A DNA stretch of 64,000 nucleotides from Fasciolopsis buskii (lineage: Eukaryota; Platyhelminthes; Trematoda; Plagiorchiida; Fasciolidae), in NCBI GenBank assembly GCA_008360955.1, contig LUCM01011154.1, positions 178,717 through 242,716 on the forward strand, given 5' to 3'. Position numbers and translations under genes: made by a program. Under the pieces are notes generated by a model. The model saw nothing but the letters and a program-made list of their open reading frames with translations, did not search any database and was not told the origin of the DNA. Shown here piece after piece: positions 47,801 through 59,800 of the stretch; positions within the stretch are counted from its first letter, which is position 1; every line of letters begins with the position of its first letter.

Positions 47801-50459
47801 GGGGGTGAAAGTTTCGAGACGATGCACCAAAATTTGTTATCGTGGACTAGCATGTTGGAAAATTTCCCCTCAAACATCTGTAATCTGCCGTGGGATTTAC
47901 CCAGCAGGCTATTAGATATGACGAAACGCTGATTCATTTTTCTCGCCTGAGGGGGAACTTTGGGCCGAGTTTTTAGTGTTTGTTGCTGGGAAGCGTTCAT
48001 TAGCACTTCTCGCACGCTGATTTTCACCGCGAGCCGTTCTACTGTCGGTTGGAAATTTTGGGTTTTTACGGAGAAAACTTAGGTAAAGTCATGGGATGGG
48101 ACTAATTGGAGTTGTTGCCGGTATCGCAGTAATCAGATGCTTGATTTAATCGGTTTGACAATTCTGGGAATAGAAATTTGAAGGAACGCCCTGGAGGCTG
48201 GGCAGCAGGCTAAGCAAGCATCAAGCGTGGCCAGTAGATTATGCATCTACACAAAAAGCCTGAAGGTAAATTATCGGGCTGGTGATACTTCATTAAAGAT
48301 AAGGGCCTTTAAAGGAAGTGGTTACAATAAAGAATGTAGACAGGCCAATTTACCCATAATTAAGGTCAGATCAGAGCCGAGAACTTGACAGTCGAAGCCT
48401 AAGCAAAATGCTAAAAAATGGTTATTCGATGGTTAAGTTAAAATTTGATGTTTTCACAAAAACAGAATTAAATTTTCTGTCGGAGAAAAATGTTTTACCT
48501 CTCCCCATAATGCCAGAATAACAAGCCATTCGAATGAAAAATTAAATGCAAGGACAGTTCACAACGGGGAACAGTGTTGATCAGCAGAACCTGGGTAAGA
48601 CGACCGGAATATCCATAACTTGACGAACCACCCCAGCTGACCAGATAAAACGATGACCCTTGTGCTAATCGAAAGTGATGTAAAACGCCTCAAACTAATT
48701 TTACATAATTACCAAATTGCTGCAGTGAAAAATGAGGACTTTATGGACACTCACGACTAATGCAAACATGGCATCGGCCGAAGCTCTCGCGAGTTCGCGA
48801 ACTCAAACGTTTAGGTCTACCGGTTCCCTACAGACCTACCTAGTCATCTACAGAATGGTCTGTGGGTCGTTACACACCCGTCCACATCCGTATTGTTCTT
48901 TATTGATTGTCTGGCCTTGCTTATAGATGATTTGCCGGTTGCCAGGACAAATCCTGCCGCTGTGGACATCGCTTAGACCCAAGTTTCGCCAGGAGAAATC
49001 TCTGCTCTTTTCCATTTTTCGTGCCTAAAGTCCTTCATGTCGTATCGGGAAACTGACATACCCAATGGTAATGTCCACCCTAATAAATCACATTTTTCGG
49101 GCAATAAAACTGTAATGCTTATTACTTACCCGTGATTTAGTTAGATTGCTGTCTCAAGCCTAATATAACAGTCAACGTTCATCATTGCAGTGCAATCACA
49201 TTCTCCGACAAACGCCATTGGTTCAGTACATTCTCAACCTCCAACATTGGATGCAGCGTTTTTTTACCCGAATCGTTGTATGCACAGAGGTTGTCTCTAT
49301 TTTGAACTTGACATACCATCTTAGGGTTCACCGCAGTCCTACTCCGACGTTTGCGGTCAATGATGCATATGTCACCCTCTTTTCCTCGTCGTTAAATTGG
49401 TCGTGTCTCCGAAAACTGCATTCAATTTCTATTTTTATTTTACCGCAGCCACCGATCTTATTGCAGTGTATTTCATCATTATCACCCTCTCCCGACTTTT
49501 CTCTCTTCCGTAAAATTTCATAGTTTCTTTGATGTGCAACCGACTGATTTTGAGGTGCATAAACATGCAGATTGTTGAATTAGTAAATGACCATGCTGGG
49601 TGCAAGTCTCAAAGATCTGCCCTGAAACTTAGCCTTTTGCCATTCAATTCCCTGTCCGTTGCCTCCGCTGTGGTTCGTGTATTATATACGTGCTGATTAC
49701 GTTTCATTGTTCCTATCGGGCGGACTATCTAATCACGTTTATCCGTCCTCCATAGGAGCAAGAAATTTCATGGTGCCATCGAGCAGGCCCCTCGACACTC
49801 CAGAAGCACGCAAACTGTTATTATTATTACTGGGCTCACCAGTAACTTGGATCCGGGGTGCCGAACTGCCACCCAATCCCGTGACCCACCAAACTCACTA
49901 ATCGTAGACTGCAACATACCCCGGGGCGCCAAAAATATTTTGGTTTCAGCTTCCTTAAATACGCCCCTATTGCAACTAAAAAATCACCTTAGGTTATTTT
50001 CCCCCAGCCGCGAAGAAAATCGCAACTCAAAGGAAGGGATCAGTAGCCAGCGAGGGCGTAAATTCCATTTGAACTTCCCCTACGTTCCAAAACGTGAACA
50101 AACGGCCTTAGCGTGCCTCGTGTCTCTTCTGCGTTTGACAAAAAGGGTCCCGGCCAGCAAGCGCCCACATGCAAAAACGGGTATCTGGAGAAACTGACAT
50201 GCTGTTGTTGCAAGGGCGCCGTTTGCTACTGACGCAGAGTAAAATACTTCTTGAAGACATATCAAGTGTTGGCGGAAAACCCGGTGAGCTGATGCTCTGC
50301 TGTAACACAAGGAAAACCTCAGGAGAATTATGGATATTACCAGCATGTATCCAATGTGACCTTCCAGTAATATTTAATGATCAGACCTGTAATGACATAT
50401 TGCTTTGACCGAATTATTGGGAATCTAGCAGGTAAACCTTGCCAATTCAAACGCCCACC
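44886..50459. other. Unassigned, possibly eroded LINE 5' regions
   Basis: The minus strand of 45.3-48.0 kb has several 70-126 codon frames and lies upstream of the minus-strand RT, where ORF1 and endonuclease would be expected. I could not identify GDFN, SDH or zinc-knuckle motifs. At 48.8-48.96 kb the plus strand weakly recalls the GVPQGSVLGPLLF block of RT, too weak to call. Confidence 0.35.
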
Positions 50460-51120
50460 AAGACAGATCAGTCCGTCACGAATGGCGGGATAAAGCTTGC
50501 AGTGCTGACAGTCAGAACACTGCCGGTCATTCTTTGCCTGTGGCAGCCTTTCTGGATCTGGGCGAGGCGATTCCTGCTAGATCATCCTCAGAGTCTCCTT
50601 GCAACTTTCTTTCATCTCTGTGACTGTCAATGGGTTTAGCTGTGGCATTATACTCAACGGCAGTTGAGCATATATAAACAGATTTTGCTCAAGTCACAGA
50701 ATCCTGGTTACCAGGAAGAAAATGACCCAAAGCACGGTAAGTCCGGAACGCTGCCCACCGGAAGTGCAGTAGACTTGGCTGTAAGCTCCAATAACTCCCT
50801 TGATACCCTCATTTCGGGTTGCACGCAGAGCGTTGAAAGTCCCGAGCCCTGAAAATACCTGGGATCAAAGAACCATGAGATTTCATAATCTTTCCATGAC
50901 TTTGTGCCTCAGTGTGCCGCATCGGATGGCTCATTCCTCCAGATTAAGTGCTTTTCTCTGCCAGAAATGGGATGCTGATGGATGCTTTACGCTTGGCAAA
51001 ACGCAAAATTTGCAAACCGCCCTTATTCACGTTTTATGCAGTAAAACACCCGCTGAGTCCGCGCAGCACATTACTCTGCTGAAACGTGGCTCAGTTTCAC
51101 TCTTGATTGCCTCGTTTAAC
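50460..51120 (+). mobile_element. Possible RTE-like endonuclease remnant
   Basis: The first frame starts GGIKLAVLTVRTLPVIL, which recalls the LKLAAWNVRSLLD opening of RTE endonucleases. The end (about 50900-51060) reads DFVPQCAASDG..LQIKCFSLPEMG..WM, recalling the LRTCAEH.LI.TNTFFRLP....TWM block. The middle is not recognisable and the GDFN box is missing. The order and distance of the two landmarks fit an endonuclease domain with an internal loss, but each match alone is weak. Confidence 0.35.
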
Positions 51121-51989
51121 TGAATTGCAATCACCGCCGCCGCTTAATCTATACAGGACAGGGTAATTGACCTCAGCTAATTTATTCTAGTTTTGGCGAG
51201 CAGTATTTAGTAACTAGACTGTGTTGGTAAACTCGGAAACCGCAGGCGTGCTACGGCACCATGCCCCACCTCGAAAGCGCCACTAAACAGGCGAATTTCA
51301 ACTTCTGATTTCCAACCGTCCTCCGCGGCTGAACCTAGCTAAGCATTTACTAGGTCTGGTCCTTGTTTAGGTTTATTTTCTAAAAGTGTTTGGAAGTATC
51401 CGGTCCCAGGGGCAGATTCCATCAGACTCCCTGCCCACAGAGGTCCTGGGATAATAATTTTAGCAGCAAGACGTAAGAAGAGATTCAACTGGGTAGCCGC
51501 TAACTGCTGATGGATGTGGCACTTTTTAAAATTCCGAATGAAGGTAGTAAACGTAGTAGTTACATTTTATATCCTAGGGAGGACTCCATGTCCTCGCAAC
51601 AGTAAGCTTCCATCAACGCCAGCGCATCGGCGTCACTGTGGGCTAATACCAGAAAATTGCCCACACAAAGTTGCTTACTGACGACCGTGATACGGCGGGG
51701 ATGCACTCACTCTTCAAATACTGCTCAGGTTTTTACGAGAGCAAAACGAACACAAATTGGCGAGAAGCTGACCGCGGTTATCACGGTGTGGTTGAACCTT
51801 GCTCTGTGATTGCTGTGAAAGTTATTTGTTGAAGCTCGCAGTTAGGAACTCAGTTCACATCCGGCAATTCTAAGCCACGGATACTTTAATCCGCCGCGAT
51901 CGTGCCTATAAACCATGGAAAACTCTCGGTGACAATACGATTCCCATGGAAGACGGAGGGACATCTTTCGTCTTAAACGTCCTTCTCAC

Positions 51990-53340
51990 AAACACTGATT
52001 GCACTGTCATAGAGGACCATTGCAGACTAAGGACGTTGAATTGGAGGCAGAAGAACGGGCAAGAGAAGTCGGTGAGATTCAGGGAACATTGCGACAATTA
52101 AAGATGAGGTTGAAACCCAGAAAGGCTCAGTCATGCAGCTTCCATCAACGACAAGGATGGCCAAACAGGCTTGCAGAATATCGAAGCAACACATAAGTGC
52201 TGTTATCAGGATATTATACGACACAAGGAGATGCGGCAACCAAGTAATCCTTTTGAGGAAAAATTTAGGCTTTTGAGCATCCTCAAGACATAATCACAAG
52301 CAATCAATTATCCCAACATTCCTTTCCCCATCAAAGGCCAGTGGAAATCGCTAACGAGAACCGCGAACGTTTTGAAGAAGCTCATACTAAATAAAAACCC
52401 TCCATCATCATTGAGGTTAATTTTCTCCTCCGGCCAAAAGCTACTAGGAGATGGCTAGAAAAAGTGAACGGATAAGTCACACCACCTCCGACTACCGAAA
52501 ACGGAGTCTAAATAAGTGCTTTCTTCCTACGCAGACCCAAATGCGGTGCTCTCCCCACTTTTATCATAACTCGCCCAGATGACGTAAGGTCTCAATCAAC
52601 GGCTACGGATGGGGTGGAAGTTGCCCTTGCGGCTTTGGTCAGAAAAGTCGATACTACATCCAAAGGTAAGGCTAGACAGGGGTACGAGAAGCATGACGAA
52701 CAAAACCAGCCTTCCGAAAGACGGCACCCTAAACCTTTTCGAGAAATCTCTCAGTGACAAGCCACGACAGAATGCTGCAAATAGCAGCAGAGCTACCCTG
52801 GAAATCTCTGCAGAATGGAAATCACAACGGGTCAAAACGAGGTAGGGAGCACCCGCAAAAAGCTTTATCCGCTTTTCGGAAGGAAGTAGGGCTGGATCTT
52901 TCTCCTGGGTCACAGCAAACTTGGCTGGGGGATGCAGCCTCTCTACCCCAAGGCCGTTAGAACCCGGAGGTTAACATTTCCAGAGAAACCACTAACAGAC
53001 AAGACTGGCAGAGAGCGTGATGTGGATGTAACCAAATTTATGAAAGCATCCAGGTAAACCTACCATAACCAAAGTGACATCATTGGCCATTGTCGACAGC
53101 CCATGGTTAGTTTTCTGCTTCTCACGGTTCGAAAAGCTCTTGGTCGATGTAATCTACCGCTCTGCAGCCTGAACTCCGTGGCTCAGGAGTGACCTCGAAA
53201 TACGGCTGGGTGCCCTAAAAAAGGCTCACTGATATCACACACCTCCTAATTATAGGAGACTTTAACTCACCGGGCTTTGACTGATCAAGTGCCGGCGCAA
53301 AAGAAATTGCACTTACAAACCCCTCCAGAAACTTTGGACG
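51990..53340 (+). mobile_element. CR1-like LINE remnant (ORF1-like and endonuclease)
   Basis: The right part is clear. FEKLLVDVIYRSAA (the E.L...VIYRPP block) at about 53127-53168 is followed after a frame shift by LLIIGDFNSPGFD (53243-53281), the metal-binding GDFN motif of LINE endonucleases. Upstream, 51999-52845 contains charged, Lys/Arg/Glu-rich frames (KDVELEAEERAREVGEIQG) that could be an ORF1 coiled coil, but this is only a position-based guess. There is a stop directly after the GDFN block, and no RT could be found before the next element starts at 53960. Confidence 0.6.
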
Positions 53341-53959
53341 CAAAAGGGGGGGCGGACGAAATATCGAAAAAGACGATTGTCTTCCCGTCTTAACTCGGTT
53401 ATCACAAGTCAGCACCGCCAAATGGACTTGGTCGAAAACCTGCCACTGCTGGTCAGGAGTGTCCGCTTGCTTAATGGCCATTCACTTTTCCAGAGTCCAG
53501 GTTGGCCAAGGTCTTCAAAAAATCATGTGGTGGAAAAAATTGAAGAGGAACGCCGGACAGTCTTAGTCAGGCAAATAAACGTAAAACGGGTGATTTTATG
53601 CCCTTATGCAATGTTAGAAAATCCTATTCTCCTGTACTATTTAAGTCTTAGAACGCATACTAACGCAGGAATATGGATCACAGGGAAGACCCAACCTCTA
53701 GCAGCGAGAACAGCGACTGGGTAGCAAAGAAATAATTATGCACAAAAACTGCGCTACACCGCGGCGTAGTCTTCTAGATCGTACAAGAAAGTTCAAGATT
53801 AGAGAATTTGGGAAAGCACATAGGCAGCCGAAAATAAAGAGTACACCAAGGTAAGTGACTTGATGTTTTGCTCTCGAACAACCACTCTTCTTTACTGGAG
53901 CTAGGAGTGGATATCTTTGCTTCAAGTTTCAATTTAATCATGGCTGTCATAATCTACGG

Positions 53960-55048
53960 GTGGACCAGCTAGGAAGGGGTAATAGACTAGAAGCTCAGTG
54001 CGAAGCACTGAGCGTCACGCTGGGCGACATCCATCGCAATGGTTTGCTAAAAGCTACAGACGGTAAATATAATCACGAACACAACAAGGAACAAGGCGAT
54101 GTGGAACCGGCAGCAGAGGAAGTGCCCACTAACGTAGGCTCTGCTGGCCGGTTATGGCCGAATAAGGGGGAACCCCGGGAGAACGTGCACGTGGATGGCG
54201 GCAAAACGGAAGTACTATCTCAGGGGGAACGGAGCCAGGGAAGCAGGGAGAACCTGGAGTGGAAAAACAAACGACAAAATGTCCCATGACGAGGGGTGCA
54301 TGCGCAAAATCATGGGAACCCGGTAAGTGACAAAGGTCATCGACCCGGCCACGTGATACTCGGAAATAAGCGCAAGGCTGAGGGATGTAGGGCAAGCCCC
54401 TCATCAGGAGAGCCGGGAGTCAAATAATGTGCAAATATCCAGCAACATTGCTTTGGGTAGGAATCACAAAGTCGTTATCCATGGGAGCCAGAGCCTTTTA
54501 TGATGGAGAAACAGAGAAAAACGGTTGTAAGGTACTACGTGATAAATCTGCTTCGAGCGGTGGAAATATCGGAGCCTGTTGCTATCAAAAGTATAGTTCA
54601 CCTAGGAAGATGGCAGGGAGATACTGACTCTGGATTCCGGGCCCCACGGCCAATGCTGGTGAAATACGCCAATCCACGGCACAGTGACAGGTTCTTGGCA
54701 CCAGCCGATAGAATAAAGACGGTCGCCAGAGGGCCGATAACCAGAGACCCTGATGATACTGCCATAATCAAGAACAAGGGTAGGGATGCCAAGGAAAGAT
54801 CGCCAGGATTCGGTACCGTGCAGTTGCAAGTCCCCAAATTGAGAATCCAAAATTTGGATGAATGGGGGCATCTGAATTTCACTCCTTTCGGCAGGGCTGA
54901 AGGCGGACGTAGTGGGCAGGCGCAAATTGGGCCACTAAGTCTGGCCTTGACACCCGTGACTTCCATATGCCGGAAGGGCCAAAATGAGGAGGCTGGGAGG
55001 GCGGGGGTGAGGGTGGAGCTCTTGACTGTTGCGCAAAAAAATGAGTGA
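53960..55048 (+). pseudogene. CR1-like LINE ORF1, three in-frame stops
   Basis: A single frame of about 362 codons is interrupted by stops at 54287, 54425 and 54458 only. The N-terminal third is Asn/Glu/Gly-rich and hydrophilic. The C-terminal third contains RPMLVKYANPRHSDRFLAP, resembling the nucleic-acid binding fold of LINE ORF1 proteins in which an RP.LVKF..P..RD..L segment recurs; this assignment is an inference. ORF1 proteins bind the LINE RNA and act as chaperones. The end has basic and Gly-rich segments. No ATG at 53960, so the true start lies elsewhere or is lost. It overlaps the next frame by a few bases. Confidence 0.6.
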
Positions 55049-55868
55049 GGGCCACAAGAGTAAGTCCCGAGCATGCGACGCCCTCGTCCATTCAGCGGCC
55101 AAAAGGACGGCAGGGGGAGTTTTAAGGGTGACCTGCACAGACGCTGCAGTTGTGGGCAATAGGCGGCCGGAGCTAGAATTCAAGACTCTGGATGTATATG
55201 TGGTGGCTGTTACTGAGACCTGGTTGGGGCCGCGAGAGGGTGACAATGAACTAATGTCTCTGGATTATTTATTCTTTAGACTGGATAGAGCAGATGGTAG
55301 AAAAGGAGGCGGGACGCTGATACTATTGGCTGAAAAGTACGATGCACAGGAGGGCTATAAGCTGCATACTCCAAACATACAAGCTATCGACGTCAAAATC
55401 GCAACTGGCCGCTCGCGGATTTCATTTTTAGGTGTGAACCGTGGCCAGGAGTCATCACCAGCAGAGGACGGGGAAGTGTTTCCTTTTCTTAGTGTGGCTG
55501 CAGCGTTTACGGGCAACCTTCTCATACTGGAGTATTTTTACGCCTCTGGGAATGAGTGGGTTTGTGGGACCGTCCCGAAAGGCACATTTGGGCTTCAACT
55601 TCTGCAGTTCGCGCACGTAAGTGGAATCATTCTACAAGTTACTCAGGCGACTCAGTGGAGGTTCGGACAAGTGTCTCCAATCCTTGACGTGGTGCTAACA
55701 GGAACACCGAATTATATATGGAGCCTTGAGTTGGAATGGTCAATAGTTAGCAGCGAAAACGCCGTATTCCGCATGCGACCGAGTCGCCAAGGACTGGTGG
55801 CCTTCGACAAATTTGACAAGAACTTCTCAGGAATGGATAAAGTTAGAATGCTAGACCTGGGTCTTTAA
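55041..55868 (+). pseudogene. CR1-like LINE endonuclease, open but catalytically damaged
   Basis: An uninterrupted 275 codon frame from ATG at 55041. Landmarks of the EEP endonuclease fold: RVTCTDAAVVGNRRPEL (usually CTNA..L..K..EL), VVAVTETWLGP (the Glu motif, kept), RLDRADGRKGGGTLIL, LLQFAHVSGIILQVTQATQW (LLQ....L.Q.V...T) and PILDVVLTGTPNYI (LDLVLT). The GDFNAP metal site reads LEYFYAS, and the SDHAVL site reads SSENAVF, so Asp, Asn and His catalytic residues are lost. The frame is open by survival, not function. The start codon overlaps the ORF1 stop, as in bicistronic LINEs. Confidence 0.8.
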
Positions 55869-55944
55869 ACTCGTTGGGAGGTAGCAACTACGTGGATCGT
55901 CATGGGGGACAATTAAGAGTAACCTGTTAGCAATAACAGACTCG

Positions 55945-56370
55945 TTTACACCACTCCACAGAATCAAACGAGAGGGGCTACCGCTATGATGGAGGAGTAA
56001 AATCAAGAAAGCCAATAAACGGAAACACAGGGCTTTCATGATATTTAAGGTAACACAGTTCCACCGAGGTTACCTGAGGTACATGGCGGAGGGAAAGAGG
56101 TGACCTAATGCAGGCCTTTAAGATCATTGAGGCTCTCGTCGAGATACGCGATTACCGGGGCGCCCTGTAACAGGTAACAGGGTACGATACGCTAACGGAG
56201 AATGAAAAAATAATTGTGCGAGAACATGTAACCACCGGTTTGAGAAGCAAATCGTTTGCCATAGGAGAGGTTAAAAGCTGGAGCAAGCTACCGGAGGAAG
56301 CGATCGAGGCGAATTCAGTGCGCGAATTCAAAGGGAGACCAGGCAATGCATTTGGAGAAGGTGCTTGAAT
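55945..56370 (+). pseudogene. CR1-like linker fused to C-terminal tail
   Basis: One frame gives FTPLHRIKREGLPL, stop, WRSKIKKANKRKHRAFMIF and YLRYMAEGKR, the linker between endonuclease and RT. A shift at about 56087 gives RRERGDLMQAFKIIEALVEIR, then, in a later frame, LRSKSFAIGEVKSWSKLPEE and SVREFKGRP, the conserved CR1 carboxyl tail (R..FF..RVV..WN.LP..VV.A.SV..FK..LD). The RT that should sit between is missing. Several stops follow, so no protein is expected. Confidence 0.75.
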
Positions 56371-56589
56371 TGTAGAGCTGAGGAGATGACCGGGGGAAAG
56401 CATCTCAACAAGTATTTTTCTCCCTTGTAGGAACTGAAGAGGGCTTCCATACTCCTATTTTCGAAGGATCGTCTGATCCAAGGAGCTCTTGGTGCAAGAA
56501 CCTGAACGCTCATGCATCTCGCCGTATTACCCAGCAGCCTAACTTAAGCTTGAACAGTGCTTCGGGACCTGGGCTTTTGGTCGATGGAA

Positions 56590-56860
56590 TGCAGATAAGG
56601 CAGAAGAGGATTGACGCAAACTTTTAAGATTGCAAAAGGTTTTATAGGCAGGGGTGATACCAATACTTCTGAATTTGCTCCTAAATATGGTCCAAGTGAA
56701 CATAGGTTGAAGCCAAAGAGGGGCCTTTTAGTCAGGGTCTGGGAAATATGCTGTTGCAAAACTGGTTTTGTCACCCGGAATGGATTGATTGAGATTGCTG
56801 CTCGTGGCACGCCGGCGGAAACGTTTGAACCGACTCTTCGCTTATGGTGCGGTGTTGTCT
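56590..56860 (+). mobile_element. Second CR1-like C-terminal tail
   Basis: Inside an open frame of 140 codons (56611-57033) the sequence reads MTQTFKIAKGFIGRG (RGDLIQTFKI.KG), RLKPKRGL (RG...KL) and CKTGFVTRNGLIEIAARGTP with AETFEPTL (FF..RVV..WN.LP..VV.A.....FK..L). It starts 220 bases after the previous tail ends, so it is a different copy, here represented by its 3' end only. CR1-type copies are often 5'-truncated, which fits. The rest of the frame beyond about 56860 is not recognisable. Confidence 0.6.
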
Positions 56861-59800
56861 CCGGGACTGTGGAATGCGGTATGGGCTACTCGTCGCCGTT
56901 CTGCCTTGTATGTTCACGTAAAATGGGAAACATGCGCACTTGTATAAGCATCTTACCGACCCAGATCTCGATATTTCGTAAAGCTATGAAATTTAAATCC
57001 CACTCACTGTTGCAAGCTGAAGAAACCCACTGACTATACACCGATCTGGATGACCTTCTAGCCGTCGCGATCACTTCCGTCCTGCGAAATCGACTGCCAG
57101 GTGGCTTGATACTGAAGCGGAACATAGTTTCTTTGAGACTGAGATTAGACAAAAACTAGAATGCACTGTCCCGGCGAAAGGCATTAGGGGTTAAAGTGTC
57201 CGTAGGCGCTCGAGTGATCTCCAACGCTTGCGATGAACAGTCTCCCTCCCTTTCAATGTGGGATGAAATATACTGCCTTTTGTTTCCCTTCAAAAGACCG
57301 CTTGGACTGGAATTGGAGTGCGCATTATCGAAAGACTTGAAGAAATTCGAATTGTGCAAGTCAAAACATGTTCGCTGAACACTGACCTGATTTGCCGTAG
57401 GTTGCCGTGCGCGCGTACTCTGAAACGCGTGACATGTTTTCGCACTCGGGGCTTTTGCGGGTAGCGGGGTTTCTCCTATACTGGTCGGTATATGCAAAAA
57501 GTATGAATTCAGTTCGAAATAATTTCTCACGAGGATTTCTGAAATTCAACAAATCAGTACAGCGTTAAATCCTTGCCGTTGAAATAACGAGAAAAACCAA
57601 AATTGTTCCACGGAGGTGGCACATCAAGCCAAAAATGGGACTTTTATCATTTCACTGATCTTCCCAACCAATTTTACTCATTTTTGAGAAAAATAGGTTA
57701 ATTTCACGTCTGTAGAAGTCTTAAATCTTTTTCTGAAAGGGTAAACGTTTTCAAACTATTAGGTAATTAATTAATAGATTTTTAGTAAAACGTTTTATCT
57801 CCCTTGTCTGCCTATTACCTTTCACGTGTTTCCGGGTGGTTTCTTGATAAGTTTATGAGTCTGCTTACGGCTGCCGCAACTATTTTCAATCAGGTAATTT
57901 TTTCAAATTCCTGCAATCCGGTCGGAGATCCAGTAATCTTCAAATCGTCCCGGTAGGGGATTAAAAGTCATCCCTAAATCTTCCAAGTAATGTTTCACTG
58001 TGATGCTTGTTGGGACTAATTTTTTTACCTTGGGGAACGACTTAGGAACTATAGTCCCCAAACACTGAATTGGTATATCTATTTATAAATGGGTACACCA
58101 ATTTAGTTTACTACCTAGAGGCTATTTTACAGTTATGGGGTGTAAAATAACGTTTATACTAAGCATTCTGCAGAGTTGCTTTTTGAAATGCCGCGAGAGA
58201 CTAATAAATTCAGTTCATCAAAGCACTGCAAGGTTAATGGCCTTTATCACTTTTTCCGGTTTGAGCCCAAGGGACTGCGCTCTACTAGATTTGCTCGTCA
58301 GTGTCATTAGTGCTACGGAAGCTCATATAGTGATCTGCGCATGTCACCCAAACGTACCAAATTCGACGCTGCGAGAAGGTCGTAGATCTTCATGCTTTCC
58401 AACTGGACTGAGGACCTCGCAGTATGGGATTTGTGATCACTGGACCCACTTGGCTTTCTTGCTTTTGATAATGAGCGTAAAACCCGCCTATTTATCTTGG
58501 TGTGTGCAGGCCGTCTAATGAATTTCGGGCCAACAGTCTGTTGTGGCCTCGCAATGGGTGCTGTAGACATTCAGAAGACACCTATTTCTACTGTCACCGT
58601 GGCGTAAGTTATTTGGGAAGATTCAGATACAGAAATATTCTTGGTTATTGTTGTTAATTAAAAAGTAATCTGTTCCCCAAAGGTAGTCAGTGTTTACGAT
58701 AGCATCAGTGCTGGTTCGAATGTGACCCAAACAACGTCAAAGTCCCAATCACCTGCACTCCGTCAAGACAATTATTCATATAAAGAAGCCGTCTTACGGA
58801 ATTTATTTGGCACTGCTGCTACAACGGCCACAATCCTACAGCGTTGTCTCAGTTATTCGGTTAATTTTCGGCTGTAGCGTACAAATCTACCCCAAAAAAG
58901 AAAACATTGAAACCCTGTTTACCCGTTGCCTTAAATTTTGGCTCAGGTTGATTGGCTAATACTCCGCGAACAGTACGGGATGCCTAGAAGCAATTCCCTT
59001 TGGTGTACACTGTCACTAGAGAAGAGAGCTGTGGCAATACATACGCTCAGTAAAGATTCCCTTGGTTAAGTACCCACCGGCTGTTGCCATGTATAAGGCG
59101 TGATAAGCCGAGATCTCTGGTAAGCAAACACAGAGGCAGAGTTCGAATTCCAAGCGAGATGCGTAGCACTGAACCCCCCACAAAATACAGGTACTGGTTC
59201 CTTGACAAGAGGCTTTAGCAAGCCGGCGATAATCGTCTTCCCCGAGGATGCAGCGTTGTCTTGCCATCAACCCCCCCGGAAGCTGGCGCCGACGGGGGAC
59301 TGCAAAACCTTGAACACGATAACAAAGCTACGTGATACGCTTAGTAGGTCGTTTGTGGCATAAATGAGGTACCCACCAAAATGCATGAGAACTATGAAAA
59401 CCATCAGACTTGGAAGCTGAATAAGTCTATCGGAATGAGACGCCACAGAAACGTTGTATTTAGACGAAATGGTAAGCATACTGTTTCAATTTTCAAATGG
59501 ATTCAAAAGAGAAGGCGTCAGTTGGCATCGAGATCTCGATCTTGAAGATAAAGCAGAACGCAAGGCAAACCTGTTTGAACTTTGCGAGCTCCGACAAACA
59601 TACAAAATAAATATCTTTACTTGGGATTTTCCAGTTCAGAGGAAGCCACTGAATCTTTGATAGCAATCGCTTTCCGTGTTTCTTTAGCCTCATTTTCCGT
59701 GAATTACTAATAAGTACCTAACAGAATGAGGGACCAGGGGCATATGGAGAGCCAATTCCAGATCTGACCACGTGCGGAAATTCCTAAGATCGAGTTGGCC

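Larger units (their letters stand above)
53960..56370 (+). mobile_element. Internally deleted CR1-like LINE (ORF1, EN, tail; no RT)
   Basis: The best-preserved element of the window. In order: an ORF1 frame (53960-55048), an endonuclease frame (55041-55868), an EN-RT linker reading IKKANKRKHRAFMIFK (about 55990-56050) and then the C-terminal block RRERGDLMQAFKIIEAL (56087-56137) and KSWSKLPEEAIEANSVREFK (56273-56332). In a complete CR1 the ~1.5 kb RT lies between linker and C-terminal block; here the two nearly touch near 56085-56105. The element therefore appears to have lost its whole RT in one internal deletion while both ends survived. It cannot be autonomous. Its true 5' and 3' ends are not defined. 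Confidence 0.8.

Noticed and set aside
48830..48960. Weak RT-like GVPQGSVLG block on the plus strand
   Set aside because: Only loose hydrophobic similarity with no flanking RT blocks; it could easily be chance.
53993..54013. 9 bp hairpin GCTCAGTGC/GCACTGAGC with a 3 base loop
   Set aside because: A stem of this size is expected somewhere in 64 kb and lies inside a LINE ORF1 frame; no terminator or other role can be argued.
58135..58518. 127 codon frame with a faint CR1 post-RT resemblance
   Set aside because: Only a few residues fit, and the terminal WN.LP tail block that should follow is missing.
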